Source of the DNA: DATJGR01 sp963780795
GTDB lineage: Bacteria > Pseudomonadota > Gammaproteobacteria > Pseudomonadales > Azotimanducaceae
Length of the DNA: 64,000 nucleotides
Direction: 5' to 3'
Assembly (NCBI GenBank): GCA_963780795.1
Contig: CAWADH010000006.1
Span: forward strand, 124,001 to 188,000
A model generated the notes under the pieces. That model was not told where the DNA came from, made no database searches, and was given only the letters and a program-made list of their open reading frames with translations. How positions within the stretch are numbered: position 1 is the stretch's first letter; each line of letters begins with the position of its first letter. Made by a program: the position numbers and the translations under genes. Shown here piece by piece: positions 34,465 through 43,190 of the stretch.

Positions 34465-35310
34465 TCAGCGGCGACGGCCCACGTAGATCAGATGGTTGCT
34501 CAGGCCATGGATACTCGGGTCCGACGCAGCTTCGATCATCAGGTTCAGCGCGACTGCGTACGCATCCGGATCGGTAGCCGACAGATCGGCGAGCGGTCCT
34601 TGTATCCCGATACTCAGACTCTCCGCCGCCAGCAACGTCACCGGCTCGATACCGAACGTGTCGAAGAACGGAATGACCTCCGCAGGACGCACGCCGAATC
34701 CGTGGTTGAACCGGCCGGCCACATCGTTCTCGAAATAGCCGCGTTCGGTCAATTGATTCAACCATTCCGGTTGCAGCAGATGACGGCGTTCGTCACGTAC
34801 GGCAATGGTTCGCCGCAGAAACGAATAGCGCGGCATCAATGCAACGAACGTGAGGCCACCCGGGCGTAGCACGCGAACCATCTCCGCGGTGGCGGCCTTG
34901 CGATCGTGCAGCTCAGGAAGGTGATAGAACGGGCCGAGCGACAGAACGGCATCGAACGAATCGTCCGACCATTGTTTCAGGTCGCGCGCGTCCGCGACCT
35001 CGACCGATTCGACGTTCGACTCCACGCCGGCCTCGGCGATCTTCTCTCTCGCGATGTCCACGAGGTTCGGCGAGAGGTCCGCGAGCACGACGCGATAGCC
35101 ACGCTGCGCAAGCCATATGGTGTATCGCCCCGGCCCACCGCCGATATCGAGTATCCGACCGGATTTCGGCAGATGCGTCGCAAGTGCGTGACACGTCACC
35201 GCGAACTCGATTGCGCCGTCTTCGGCGTTGCATAGCCGCAGCCATTCGCGCTCGCCGAATTGCGCGTAGTACTCGCGCACACGATCGCGGGAATCGTCGT
35301 TGGAGTTCAT
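34465..35310 (-). CDS. SAM-dependent methyltransferase
   Basis: A 281-residue class I methyltransferase with motif I RILDIGGGPGRYTIWLA (~52-68), ADLSPNLVDIAREK (motif II region), and SFDAVLSLGPFYHLPE. The longer C-terminal part (residues 180-275) is probably a substrate-binding cap. Located 19 bp upstream of the sulfotransferase on the same strand; a joint tailoring role is possible but unproven. Confidence 0.78.
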   Translation of the reverse strand: MNSNDDSRDRVREYYAQFGEREWLRLCNAEDGAIEFAVTCHALATHLPKSGRILDIGGGPGRYTIWLAQRGYRVVLADLSPNLVDIAREKIAEAGVESNVESVEVADARDLKQWSDDSFDAVLSLGPFYHLPELHDRKAATAEMVRVLRPGGLTFVALMPRYSFLRRTIAVRDERRHLLQPEWLNQLTERGYFENDVAGRFNHGFGVRPAEVIPFFDTFGIEPVTLLAAESLSIGIQGPLADLSATDPDAYAVALNLMIEAASDPSIHGLSNHLIYVGRRR

Positions 35311-35410
35311 TCAGAAATCATACACGGCCGGCGCGACGCGCCCGCCGGGACAGTGCCGCTTTGCATACGGGTTGGGAACGAACGACGACTAACGGATGGC
35401 AGCCATTTGT

Positions 35411-35487
35411 TGGCGCGCCCGGCGCGATTCGAACGCGCGACCTTTGGCTTCGGAGGCCAACACTCTATCCAACTGAGCTACGGGCGC
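35411..35487 (-). tRNA. tRNA-Arg (anticodon CCG)
   Basis: A complete 77-nt cloverleaf on the minus strand. The acceptor GCGCCCG pairs with CGGGCGC, then G and an encoded CCA. The D arm has AGCTCAGTTGGATAGAGT. The anticodon stem TTGGC/GCCAA encloses CTCCGAA (anticodon CCG, reads CGG). The T arm is GCGCG-TTCGAAT-CGCGC. It lies in a 353-bp gap between protein genes; I see nothing else in the flanks (35311-35410, 35488-35663). No attachment-site duplicate or integrase is nearby. Confidence 0.96.
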
Positions 35488-35663
35488 ATGAGGGCGGCCA
35501 TCATACCAGCCCGCCCCGGACCGTCCACCCGCACCTGCCGCAGTCAAAGCGGGCACCGCAGCGCGCCCTCGCGTGACCGGCTTCACAGATCGCATCAGTC
35601 ACCCACCGATCTCATGGAACCGCGACGCATCTAACTGTTTTTGCGGGCTCCAACCTCAATATT

Positions 35664-37730
35664 GTGCGGGCTGGGTCGTCGGACACGGCTGGTTACGAAG
35701 TCCGCGAGACACGCAAAAGGATTTTGATTCTCGTGACGCTCTCATTCATCACCATTGCGCTGCTGGCCACCACCGCCGGCGTCTGTTTTTCCCTTGGCTG
35801 GACCGCGCGTCGCGTATCGACGAGCGGGCGCGAAGTGGAACTGAAGCGCAACGTTTACGAAGCCAAAGGCGCGATCCCTCAACTCGAGTCGACGCTGCGC
35901 AATCGCGATCAGCGAATCGCTACGCTGCAGGGTGAACTGCAGTCGCTGCGCGATCGTCTCACGCAAACCGAAACGACGGCGGCGCAAAAGGATCTCGAGA
36001 TCACCAAACGCGACCGCGAGATTCGCCTCGCGCGGTCCGAGCTGCAGATCGTCAAAGACGGCACGGTCGGCATGGACCCTGATCTGGTCGACGGCGTCGA
36101 AGCCGATCCAACGCCTGCCGCCGGCGCCGATCCGAAAGTCGCGACGGATATGAAGCGACTCGAAGCACGCTACGAATCGCTGAAGAAAGGTCTGATCCAA
36201 CGCGACGACAAAATCGCAGAGCTCGAAGCTCAACTGCAAGGCGGATCGAAGCGCTCGCACGAAATCCTCGAGCAGGAAATCGCCGATCTGCAGGAAGCAG
36301 CCGAGCTTTCGAAAACGACGTTGGCGGCCCGCGACGCATCCATCCAGGACTTGCAGACCCGTCTGCAGGAAAACATCGAACAGCGCGAGCTGCTCGAAAC
36401 GCTGACGAAGAAGCGTGGCGATGCGAACCGCACGCTGAAGGAAAACTACGCCAAGCTCGAGGCACAATTGCCGAAGCTGATGGAAACGCTGAAGGCACGC
36501 GGCGACATCATCGCCGAACGCGAAGCGACCATCGCAACGCTCGACGGCGACCTCGCGCACGTGAGGGCCGAGAAAGCAGACCGCGATACGACGATCGCGC
36601 AGCTCGAAACGAAGCTCGCCGCCGGGCGCGAACAGATCGCCCAGCACGTGGCCAATTCTCAGACGCAAAAGCAGCACGCGCATCAGCTCGAACAGCGCAT
36701 CGACATGCTGTCGCACGAGTTGACCGAGACGACGAAGGCCTTGCAGGCGACGCACGCGCTCGTTCGCGAACGCGACGCGTCGCTCGAAGCCAAGGACGCG
36801 CGCCTGCAGAGCGTCGACGAGAAATTGCGCGAACAGGGCAACACACTCGCGTCAATGCAGAAGCTGTTGAAGGATCGCGACTTCAAGATCGACTCCATGA
36901 CCGCCGACATCGCCGCCGCAGATGCGAAAGCCGTTGCCGCGCGCGAAGAGCTGGCGAAGCAGGTGGTGCAGAACCAGGCGCTGCAGCGCAATCTCGCGAA
37001 GTGGGAACAGCGCGTGGGTGTGCTCAGCAACGCGCTCACCGAATCGGGCAACGCCGCGCAGGCAACGCAGGCGCAGGTGCAGGAACGCGAAGCCGCAGTG
37101 GGCGAGCGCGACGTGCGCGTACGCGAACTCGAAACGACGCAGCGCGAGCAGGCAGAAACGATCGCATCGTTGCAGAAACTGCTGGCTGCACGAGACGACG
37201 AGCTCGAAGTGCTGAACGTGGATGCGGCGGCGTTGCGTATGAAGCTCGCAGAGTCGAGCACGGAAAACGCCGTTGTTCCCGCCTCGCCGGCACCTGCTCC
37301 TGCGCCGATGACGCTGCAGGCCATGCCTTCTTCCGAGCCGGCAACGGAAACGGCCGCACTGGAAGCGCCGATGCAGGACGCAGACGAACAACCGGTTGCG
37401 GCAACGAGCACGGATCGCACCGAGCGCGAGCTGAATGCCACGATGCGCGAGCTGAAAACGCTGCGCGGCCACGTCGCCGAACTCGAAACCCGCTGCACCT
37501 CGCTCGACGGACTGCTGCGCGGAAAGGATGCGACGCTGACGGAACGCGCGCGCCGCATCGAAGATCTGCAGGATCAGATGGCGCGTCTCGAAGCGCGGAT
37601 CGACGAACGCAACCAGCAGATCGCTGAACTCAAGCGCACGCGCGAAGAGCCCGCTCCGCAGCCGTCGCCGTATGCGGCTGCACGCGCCACCACCACCATT
37701 CAGTACACCGGTCAGACCAAGCCGATGTGA
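35664..37730 (+). CDS. Membrane-anchored long coiled-coil protein
   Basis: A 688-residue protein, GTG start. One transmembrane segment near the N-terminus (about residues 20-42, LILVTLSFITIALLATTAG) is followed by almost continuous heptad-rich coiled coil to residue ~525. A low-complexity Ala/Pro linker (~540-590) and a second coiled coil (~590-665) come next. There is a long tandem repeat: residues 342-418 resemble 447-523 (LEQRIDMLSHELTE against WEQRVGVLSNALTE; ASMQKLLKDRD against ASLQKLLAARD), a 105-residue period (15 heptads). Function unknown; a scaffold or cell-envelope tether is the simplest guess. Confidence 0.75.
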   Translation: MRAGSSDTAGYEVRETRKRILILVTLSFITIALLATTAGVCFSLGWTARRVSTSGREVELKRNVYEAKGAIPQLESTLRNRDQRIATLQGELQSLRDRLTQTETTAAQKDLEITKRDREIRLARSELQIVKDGTVGMDPDLVDGVEADPTPAAGADPKVATDMKRLEARYESLKKGLIQRDDKIAELEAQLQGGSKRSHEILEQEIADLQEAAELSKTTLAARDASIQDLQTRLQENIEQRELLETLTKKRGDANRTLKENYAKLEAQLPKLMETLKARGDIIAEREATIATLDGDLAHVRAEKADRDTTIAQLETKLAAGREQIAQHVANSQTQKQHAHQLEQRIDMLSHELTETTKALQATHALVRERDASLEAKDARLQSVDEKLREQGNTLASMQKLLKDRDFKIDSMTADIAAADAKAVAAREELAKQVVQNQALQRNLAKWEQRVGVLSNALTESGNAAQATQAQVQEREAAVGERDVRVRELETTQREQAETIASLQKLLAARDDELEVLNVDAAALRMKLAESSTENAVVPASPAPAPAPMTLQAMPSSEPATETAALEAPMQDADEQPVAATSTDRTERELNATMRELKTLRGHVAELETRCTSLDGLLRGKDATLTERARRIEDLQDQMARLEARIDERNQQIAELKRTREEPAPQPSPYAAARATTTIQYTGQTKPM

Positions 37731-37748
37731 CGGCGCCGGATGGCGCCG
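37731..37748 (+). terminator. Hairpin after the coiled-coil gene
   Basis: A 7-bp stem CGGCGCC/GGCGCCG with a 4-base loop begins right after the TGA. No T-run follows, so termination strength is doubtful. Confidence 0.35.
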
Positions 37749-37770
37749 CTTCCCCGACGACGACTACACT

Positions 37771-37789
37771 GCTCCCCTCTTCGGGGAGC
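37771..37789 (+). promoter_or_regulatory. Hairpin enclosing the ribosome-binding site of the cytochrome gene
   Basis: GCTCCCC (37771-37777) can pair perfectly with GGGGAGC (37783-37789) across TCTTC. The 3' arm contains the only SD-like GGGGAG, 6-7 bases before the ATG at 37796. This may restrain translation or act as part of a weak terminator/attenuator. Confidence 0.45.
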
Positions 37790-37795
37790 CCTTGC

Positions 37796-38164
37796 ATGCG
37801 GTTTTCTTTCGTCGCTTCCATCGTGATTGGTTGTGCGCTGCAGTTCGGTTGCAGCAAGACCGAACCGCCGCCGGTAACGACGTCGACATCGGGTGCGTTG
37901 TTTGCGGACGCGGTGATCACCGAGTCCGGTAAACAGCGCTGGGCGCGCACCTGCGCAATGTGTCACGTGCGAGGTGAAGGCGGCGCACCGAAAATCGGCG
38001 ACGCTGCCGCGTGGGAACCGCGTCTCGCACTCGGCGAAGCAGTGTTGCTCGATCACGCCGTCAACGGCTTCAACAACATGCCGCCGCTCGGTTACTGCAT
38101 GGACTGCGAGCGCGAGGACCTGCGCGCCTATATCCGATTCATGGCGACCGGAGGTGGCGCATGA
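37796..38164 (+). CDS. c5-like monohaem cytochrome (exported)
   Basis: A 122-residue c-type cytochrome. The N-terminus is a short hydrophobic leader ending QFGC (Cys19), an imperfect lipobox, so it may be a lipoprotein. The haem motif is CAMCH (53-57), the probable Met ligand is in FNNMPPLGY, and a C-x-x-C pair (YCMDC) matches the disulfide of c5 cytochromes. Its stop overlaps the start of the FAD oxidase by 4 bp. It is the obvious electron acceptor for that Tat-exported enzyme. Confidence 0.8.
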   Translation: MRFSFVASIVIGCALQFGCSKTEPPPVTTSTSGALFADAVITESGKQRWARTCAMCHVRGEGGAPKIGDAAAWEPRLALGEAVLLDHAVNGFNNMPPLGYCMDCEREDLRAYIRFMATGGGA

Positions 38165-39561
38165 GCCGCCTTTCGCGCAGACGACTTCTCGCAGGGGCGC
38201 TGTTTGCGAACGCATTCGGCGGATCGATCGCCGGCATCGCGCCGCGGGTCGCAAACGCTGCCGAAAGCGCGTCGGCGTCCGATTCGTTGCCATGGCACAA
38301 CTGGTCCGGCGGACAGAGCGCCCAGCCGGCCGGACGTTTCGCCCCGCAAACCGAAGACCAGCTGATCGAATTCCTCGGCCGCGACTCGGGTCCGCTGCGG
38401 CCCGTCGGTTCGGGCCATTCGTTCTCCGCCCTCGTTCCTACTGACGGCCACATCGTGGTGCTCGACAAGCTCACGGGCCTGCGAGCGCAGGACGAGGCAA
38501 CGCTCGAAGCCACGCTCGGCGCCGGCATCCGCCTTGCCGAAATCGGGCCGGTGCTCGAAGAAGTGGGACAGGGCATGTTCAACCTGCCGGACATCGACCG
38601 GCAGACGCTGGCCGGCGCAATATCTACCGCCACCCACGGCACCGGGCTTGCGTTGAACACGCTGTCTGCGTATGTCAGCGGGCTGCGCCTGGTCACGCCC
38701 TCTGGCAAGGTGATGGAACTCGACGCGGCAAAGGAGCCTCGCCTGTTCGCCGCGGCGCAGGTTTCGCTCGGCGCGCTCGGCTTCGTTACCGAAGTGCGGA
38801 TGCGCAACCGAGCAGCGTATCGCTTGAAGAAGACCACGCGCATCCAACCCACCGAAGAAGTGCTGCAGGATTTCGAAGCGCAAGCGCGCGCGCATTCGCA
38901 CTTCGAAATGTTCCCGCTCACACACTCGAAGTACGCGAGCGTGCAGATCATCGACGAGACCGACGAGCCGATACACAACCCGCAACCGCCGCCGGACCAG
39001 GCCGACCCTTACGACGAACTGATGCGCGCGCTGGTGCACGTCCCGGTAGCCGCGCGCGGCGCGATGATCGAAGCGGCGGTGGCGGCGGCACCGCAGGCAG
39101 AGCCGGTGGTCGACGTCTCGTATCGCATTCTCGCGAACGTGCGGAACTACCGGTTCAACGAAATGGAGTATTCGGTGCCGCTCGATGCGGGCGCACCGTG
39201 TCTGCTGGAGATTCTGCGCACGATCGACGAGCAGCAGATCGACGCGGTGTTCCCGCTCGAGTATCGCTACGTTGCAGGTGACGATCTCTGGCTCAGCATG
39301 TTCGAAGGCTCGCCGCGCGCATCGATCTCGATCCATCGCGACGCGCGTTTCGATTACCGTCCATACTTCGACGTCATCGAACCGATCTTCTGGAAGTACG
39401 GCGGCAGGCCCCACTGGGGGAAGGTGCATTCGCTGAAGCACGACCAGCTGGTGAAGCTGTATCCGCACTTCAAAGACTTCCTCGAGATGCGCGAAGCGCT
39501 CGACCCGACAGGTCGCATGCTGAACGCGCACTTGCGCGGTCTGTTCGGAATCGCGACTTAG
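38161..39561 (+). CDS. Tat-exported FAD-linked aldonolactone oxidase/dehydrogenase
   Basis: A 466-residue VAO-family flavoenzyme related to L-gulono- and D-arabinono-1,4-lactone oxidases. The leader SRRRLLAGALFANAFGG (residues 5-21) is twin-arginine. The PCMH-type FAD domain has RPVGSGHSFSALV, where H86 is the position of the covalent FAD His, and THGTGLALNTLS. The C-terminus has the aldonolactone signature PHWGK (417-421). It starts at the ATG overlapping the cytochrome stop; the earlier in-frame part is the cytochrome gene in another frame. With a cytochrome partner and periplasmic location, it probably acts as a dehydrogenase feeding the respiratory chain, not as an oxygen-using oxidase. 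The sugar lactone is unknown. Confidence 0.85.
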   Translation: MSRLSRRRLLAGALFANAFGGSIAGIAPRVANAAESASASDSLPWHNWSGGQSAQPAGRFAPQTEDQLIEFLGRDSGPLRPVGSGHSFSALVPTDGHIVVLDKLTGLRAQDEATLEATLGAGIRLAEIGPVLEEVGQGMFNLPDIDRQTLAGAISTATHGTGLALNTLSAYVSGLRLVTPSGKVMELDAAKEPRLFAAAQVSLGALGFVTEVRMRNRAAYRLKKTTRIQPTEEVLQDFEAQARAHSHFEMFPLTHSKYASVQIIDETDEPIHNPQPPPDQADPYDELMRALVHVPVAARGAMIEAAVAAAPQAEPVVDVSYRILANVRNYRFNEMEYSVPLDAGAPCLLEILRTIDEQQIDAVFPLEYRYVAGDDLWLSMFEGSPRASISIHRDARFDYRPYFDVIEPIFWKYGGRPHWGKVHSLKHDQLVKLYPHFKDFLEMREALDPTGRMLNAHLRGLFGIAT

Positions 39562-39574
39562 TGCAGCCGTTGGG

Positions 39575-41848
39575 CTAGATCGAAAACCCTTCTTCGGAAA
39601 TCGGCATCGTGCGCGGCCGCAGACCGCTCGCCGCATGGATTGCGTTGCACACGGCCGCGGCCAGCGGCGGCAACGCGGGCTCGCCGAGGCCGGTCGGCAT
39701 GTTGTCGCTTTCGATGAAGTGCACATCCACTTCCGGAATGCTCGGCATGCGCAGAATCGGATACTCGTTGAAATTCTGCTGCTGCGCGCGGCCGTCCTCG
39801 AACGTGATCTTGAGCCCCATCATCGTGCTGAGCCCGTCGATCACTGCGCCTTCGCACTGATTCTCGGCCATGCTGCGATTGACGATAGGCCCGACGTCGC
39901 CGACCACCGTAACGCGATGCACGGTGATCTTCTTGTCCGGCGCAACGCTCACGTCTGCCACTTCGGCAAAGTGGCCGGCGTGGCTGAAGTAGAAGGCGAT
40001 GCCCAGACCGCGCCCCGGCGGCATCGTTTTGCCCCAACCGGCCTTCTCGGCCGCGAGCTTCACCACCGCGGCGGCCCTGCCGGTGTTCAAACGCCAGCTG
40101 TCTCCCGGCTGCATCCAGCGCGGTTCGCCCAGCGCGTCGAGCAGGAATTCGACGCGATCGCGATTCGCTGCAGCCGCCATCTCGTCGAGAAAGCTCTGCA
40201 CCACGAAGCCGAACACATTCGAACCGGGGGCGCGCCACGCACCGCACTGCGTCTCCCATGGCAGCGTCGTCACCATCAGCTTGTAGTTGGCGAGCAGTTC
40301 GCCGGGAAACACCTTGTCCGTCATCTGGCCGCCTATCACGACTTCGCCTTTGTCGTTCGCAAACGTGACGAAGTGGTGTTGCCACGCGGACAGCTTGCCT
40401 GCTTTGTCGACGGCGCCTTTGATCGTGTGGAAGCCGCCGGCGCGATAGAAGTCGTGTGCCATGTCGTCTTCGCGCGTCCACTGCAGTTTCACAGGAACGC
40501 CCGCGTGCTTCGCAATGGCGGCCGCCTCCGCCATGTAATCGTTGGCGAGACGTCGTCCGAAGCCGCCGCCGCAACGCGTCTGGTTCACCGTCACCTTGTC
40601 CTGCGGGATCGACAGCACCGACGCGACGAGTTCGGCGCCCTGCTGCGGCGTCTGCGTCGGCGACCACAGTTCGATCGCGCCGTCGCGGTACCACGCGGTG
40701 CAGTTCTGAGGTTCGAGTTGCGCGTGCGAGACGAACGCGTAGCGATACGTCGATTCGACGGTGGCAGCGGCCGTGTGGAATTGCGCGTCTACGTCGCCCT
40801 TGTTGCTCGCGACTTTCGCACCCGGCCCCTTAGCAAGCTTGTCGGCTTGCGCCACGGCCGCGCTCCAGCTGTCTTTCGCCGCGCCCGACTCGTCCCAGCG
40901 AATCTCGAGCTGCTTCTTCGCGCTGATCGCGGCCCAGGTACCGTTCGCGACGACTGCAACGCCCGGCATCAGCCCGTTCACCTCGCCGTTGCCTTCCAGC
41001 ACGAACGCATCCACCACACCTGGCAGCTTCTTGATCGCGTCGAGATTCGCGCTCGCCACACGCCCGCCGGTGGCCGGACATTTCTGATAAACGGCATAGC
41101 GCATGTTCGGCAGCACCTGGTCGATGCCGAACAACGGCGCCCCGGTGACGATCGCGTGGTTGTCCACGCCTGGAATGCGCGTGCCCAGCAGCCGATAGTC
41201 GGCGCGGTTCTTCAGCGCGACTTTCGCGGCATCGGGCACTCGCAGCCGGGCAGCGTCGTTGGCGATGTCGAAGTAACTCACGCTGCGGCCGCTCGAAGCG
41301 TGCGTGACGACGCTGTCGCGCGTCTGGCATTCGCTGTCCTTGACGCCCCAGCGCGCGGCCGCGGCGGATACCAGCATCGCGCGCGCTACCGCACCGGCGC
41401 GTCGCAGGCCGTCCCAAGTCTGCGGCACCGAGCGGGAACCGCCGGCCACCTGCCCGCCGTACGCGTCTTTGTCGATGCGCGCCTGCTCCACGCGCACGTC
41501 GCTCCACGCCGCGTCCAACTCTTCGGCCACGATCATCGGCAGGCTGGTCTTCACGCCCTGGCCGATCTCCGGATTCGGCGCAACGATCACGATCTCGCCG
41601 GCGGCGATCTTCACATACGCGTTCGGTATGAACATGCCCGTCGGATTCACGCTGGCGGCTGCCTTGCCTTGCCAGTCGGTGCCGACGGCGAGCAGCAGGC
41701 CGCTGCCGGCCACGCCGGTCAATTGCAGGAAGCGGCGGCGGCCGATCTTCGTCACGCTGAACGGCATCGACTGCGGCGCGCGGTCCGACGCGGCCACGTG
41801 CTGCGCCAGGAACGAATCGTTGGTGAACGAACGCGTGGATTTCGCCAT
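39575..41848 (-). CDS. Molybdenum hydroxylase large subunit (IorB-like)
   Basis: A 757-residue xanthine-oxidase-family subunit of the isoquinoline 1-oxidoreductase (IorB) type, which hydroxylates N-heterocycles or aldehydes with water as oxygen donor. It has a twin-arginine leader (KIGRRRFLQLTGVAGSG, ~34-50), unusual for cytosolic xanthine dehydrogenase but typical of IorB. The conserved GGGFGRR and the catalytic Glu in GLGEPALPP (~E723) are present. The ATG is the one overlapping the 2Fe-2S subunit stop (TGATG); the longer frame is discarded. Cofactor-maturation genes are not in the window. Substrate unknown. Confidence 0.87.
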   Translation of the reverse strand: MAKSTRSFTNDSFLAQHVAASDRAPQSMPFSVTKIGRRRFLQLTGVAGSGLLLAVGTDWQGKAAASVNPTGMFIPNAYVKIAAGEIVIVAPNPEIGQGVKTSLPMIVAEELDAAWSDVRVEQARIDKDAYGGQVAGGSRSVPQTWDGLRRAGAVARAMLVSAAAARWGVKDSECQTRDSVVTHASSGRSVSYFDIANDAARLRVPDAAKVALKNRADYRLLGTRIPGVDNHAIVTGAPLFGIDQVLPNMRYAVYQKCPATGGRVASANLDAIKKLPGVVDAFVLEGNGEVNGLMPGVAVVANGTWAAISAKKQLEIRWDESGAAKDSWSAAVAQADKLAKGPGAKVASNKGDVDAQFHTAAATVESTYRYAFVSHAQLEPQNCTAWYRDGAIELWSPTQTPQQGAELVASVLSIPQDKVTVNQTRCGGGFGRRLANDYMAEAAAIAKHAGVPVKLQWTREDDMAHDFYRAGGFHTIKGAVDKAGKLSAWQHHFVTFANDKGEVVIGGQMTDKVFPGELLANYKLMVTTLPWETQCGAWRAPGSNVFGFVVQSFLDEMAAAANRDRVEFLLDALGEPRWMQPGDSWRLNTGRAAAVVKLAAEKAGWGKTMPPGRGLGIAFYFSHAGHFAEVADVSVAPDKKITVHRVTVVGDVGPIVNRSMAENQCEGAVIDGLSTMMGLKITFEDGRAQQQNFNEYPILRMPSIPEVDVHFIESDNMPTGLGEPALPPLAAAVCNAIHAASGLRPRTMPISEEGFSI

Positions 41849-42327
41849 CACACGTTCCCCCCGTCGCGCTGCGCCTTCGCCGCCGCGTGAATCGCCTTGC
41901 GGATACGCAGATACGTTCCGCACCGACACAGATTGCCGGCCATCGCCTGATCGATCTCGGCATCGGTCGGATCGGAATTCGCCTTCAGCAAGGCGGCCGC
42001 GGACATGATCTGCCCCGCCTGACAGTAGCCGCACTGCGGTACGTCGAGCTCGATCCACGCCTGCTGCAGCGGATGCAGCGGCTTGTCGGGACCCGCGAGC
42101 CCTTCGATCGTGGTCACCACGTGTTCGGCCGCAGCAACTGCGCTGAACGAGCATGAACGCACCGGCTGGCCGTCGATCCATACCGTGCACGCGCCGCACT
42201 GACCCACACCACAGCCGTATTTCACGCCCACCAGATTCAGGTTGTCGCGCAACACCCACAGCAGCGGTGTGGACGGCTCGACGCCGTCGATCAGATGTTC
42301 GTTGCCGTTGACGTTCAATGTCAGCAT
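41848..42327 (-). CDS. [2Fe-2S] small subunit of molybdenum hydroxylase (IorA-like)
   Basis: A 159-residue iron-sulfur subunit carrying two [2Fe-2S] clusters. The N-terminal plant-ferredoxin site is C39, C44, C47 and C59 (YGCGVGQCGACTVW). The C-terminal helical site is C99, C102, C134 and C136 (QCGYCQAG, LCRCGTY). It passes electrons from the Mo site outward, probably to a cytochrome. The ATG at 42327 has GGAG upstream. No FAD subunit is present, as expected for the Ior type. Confidence 0.92.
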   Translation of the reverse strand: MLTLNVNGNEHLIDGVEPSTPLLWVLRDNLNLVGVKYGCGVGQCGACTVWIDGQPVRSCSFSAVAAAEHVVTTIEGLAGPDKPLHPLQQAWIELDVPQCGYCQAGQIMSAAALLKANSDPTDAEIDQAMAGNLCRCGTYLRIRKAIHAAAKAQRDGGNV

Positions 42328-42398
42328 TGGCGGGCTCCATGCGACCGGACGAGGATCATGGCACCGCGTTGCCGGCACGCCAACCCGATGTCGAACGG

Positions 42399-43190
42399 CT
42401 AGAGCGTTCCGAGGAAGTCGCGCGTTACGGCGAGCACCGCGCGGGCCCGATCGACCGGGTCGGGGTACGTTTCGCGATAGCGCTTCGAGCGCACTTCGAG
42501 GCTGAGCGGCACGTCGTTCGGAAGCGCCGCGAGCAGATCGCGCAGCGGCAACGTGCCTTCGCCGGCGGCACAACGTCCGTCGATGGCATCGGCGAGGTAC
42601 GCGTCGTGGTCCGGATTTGCCAACCTTGCCGCACCGTCGCACAACTGCGCATATGGCAGCAGATCGCGCTCGATCGATGCCACGTTCGCAGCGGACGCAC
42701 CGCAGCGCGCGAGATGCAGTGCGTCTACCAGCACGCCGCCGGCCGGATGCGCGACGTCGGTCACCACTTCGACCGCCTGAGCGAGCGTCTGCACCCGCGC
42801 GATCATCAGGAACTCCAGCACCGCGCGCATGCGGGCCGCGGCGGCGAGTTCGCATAACGCCGCGAACTGGTGCTTGGTGTCGGTGAGGCTCGGGTTGGCG
42901 CTGACGATCAGCACGTTGCGCGCACCGAGCGTGCCGCCGATGTGGATCAGCCGTCGTGCCGCGTCGGTGACTTCGCGGCCGGGGCGGATCCAGATCACTT
43001 CGATGTCGAGCGCCTGCAGCGCACCGGCGCGCAGCTCGTGCTGGACGGCGCGCGTGGTCGCGTCGGTCCAGCTATTCGTGTCGCACCAGATGCCGGTCGC
43101 CCGGTAACCGGACTCGGCTGCCGCCTGGACGATCCGCTCCGGCGGGAACTCTGGCAATACGCCGGCGGCGAGCGACAACAGGTGCGCCAT
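42399..43190 (-). CDS. Xylose-isomerase-like TIM barrel protein
   Basis: A 263-residue sugar phosphate isomerase/epimerase-type TIM barrel (AP endonuclease 2 superfamily). Acidic and His residues at strand ends suit a divalent metal (VLEFLMIARV, GVLVDALHLARCG, PLSLEVRSKRYRE). The ATG overlaps the esterase stop (TGATG), so the two are translated together. Inosose isomerase and hydroxypyruvate isomerase are relatives; the reaction is not known. Confidence 0.72.
   Translation of the reverse strand: MAHLLSLAAGVLPEFPPERIVQAAAESGYRATGIWCDTNSWTDATTRAVQHELRAGALQALDIEVIWIRPGREVTDAARRLIHIGGTLGARNVLIVSANPSLTDTKHQFAALCELAAAARMRAVLEFLMIARVQTLAQAVEVVTDVAHPAGGVLVDALHLARCGASAANVASIERDLLPYAQLCDGAARLANPDHDAYLADAIDGRCAAGEGTLPLRDLLAALPNDVPLSLEVRSKRYRETYPDPVDRARAVLAVTRDFLGTL

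Noticed and set aside
35411..35487. tRNA-Arg as an integration site for a mobile island
   Set aside because: No integrase, no direct repeat of the tRNA 3' end and no change in base composition in the flanks visible here.
39635..41890. A 751-codon open frame opposite the molybdenum hydroxylase gene
   Set aside because: Antisense shadow: low-complexity Arg/His composition, while the minus strand has cofactor and catalytic motifs.
41849..42340. N-terminal extension of the molybdenum hydroxylase large subunit
   Set aside because: It overlaps the 2Fe-2S subunit completely in another frame; the ATG in the TGATG overlap gives the normal Tat leader.
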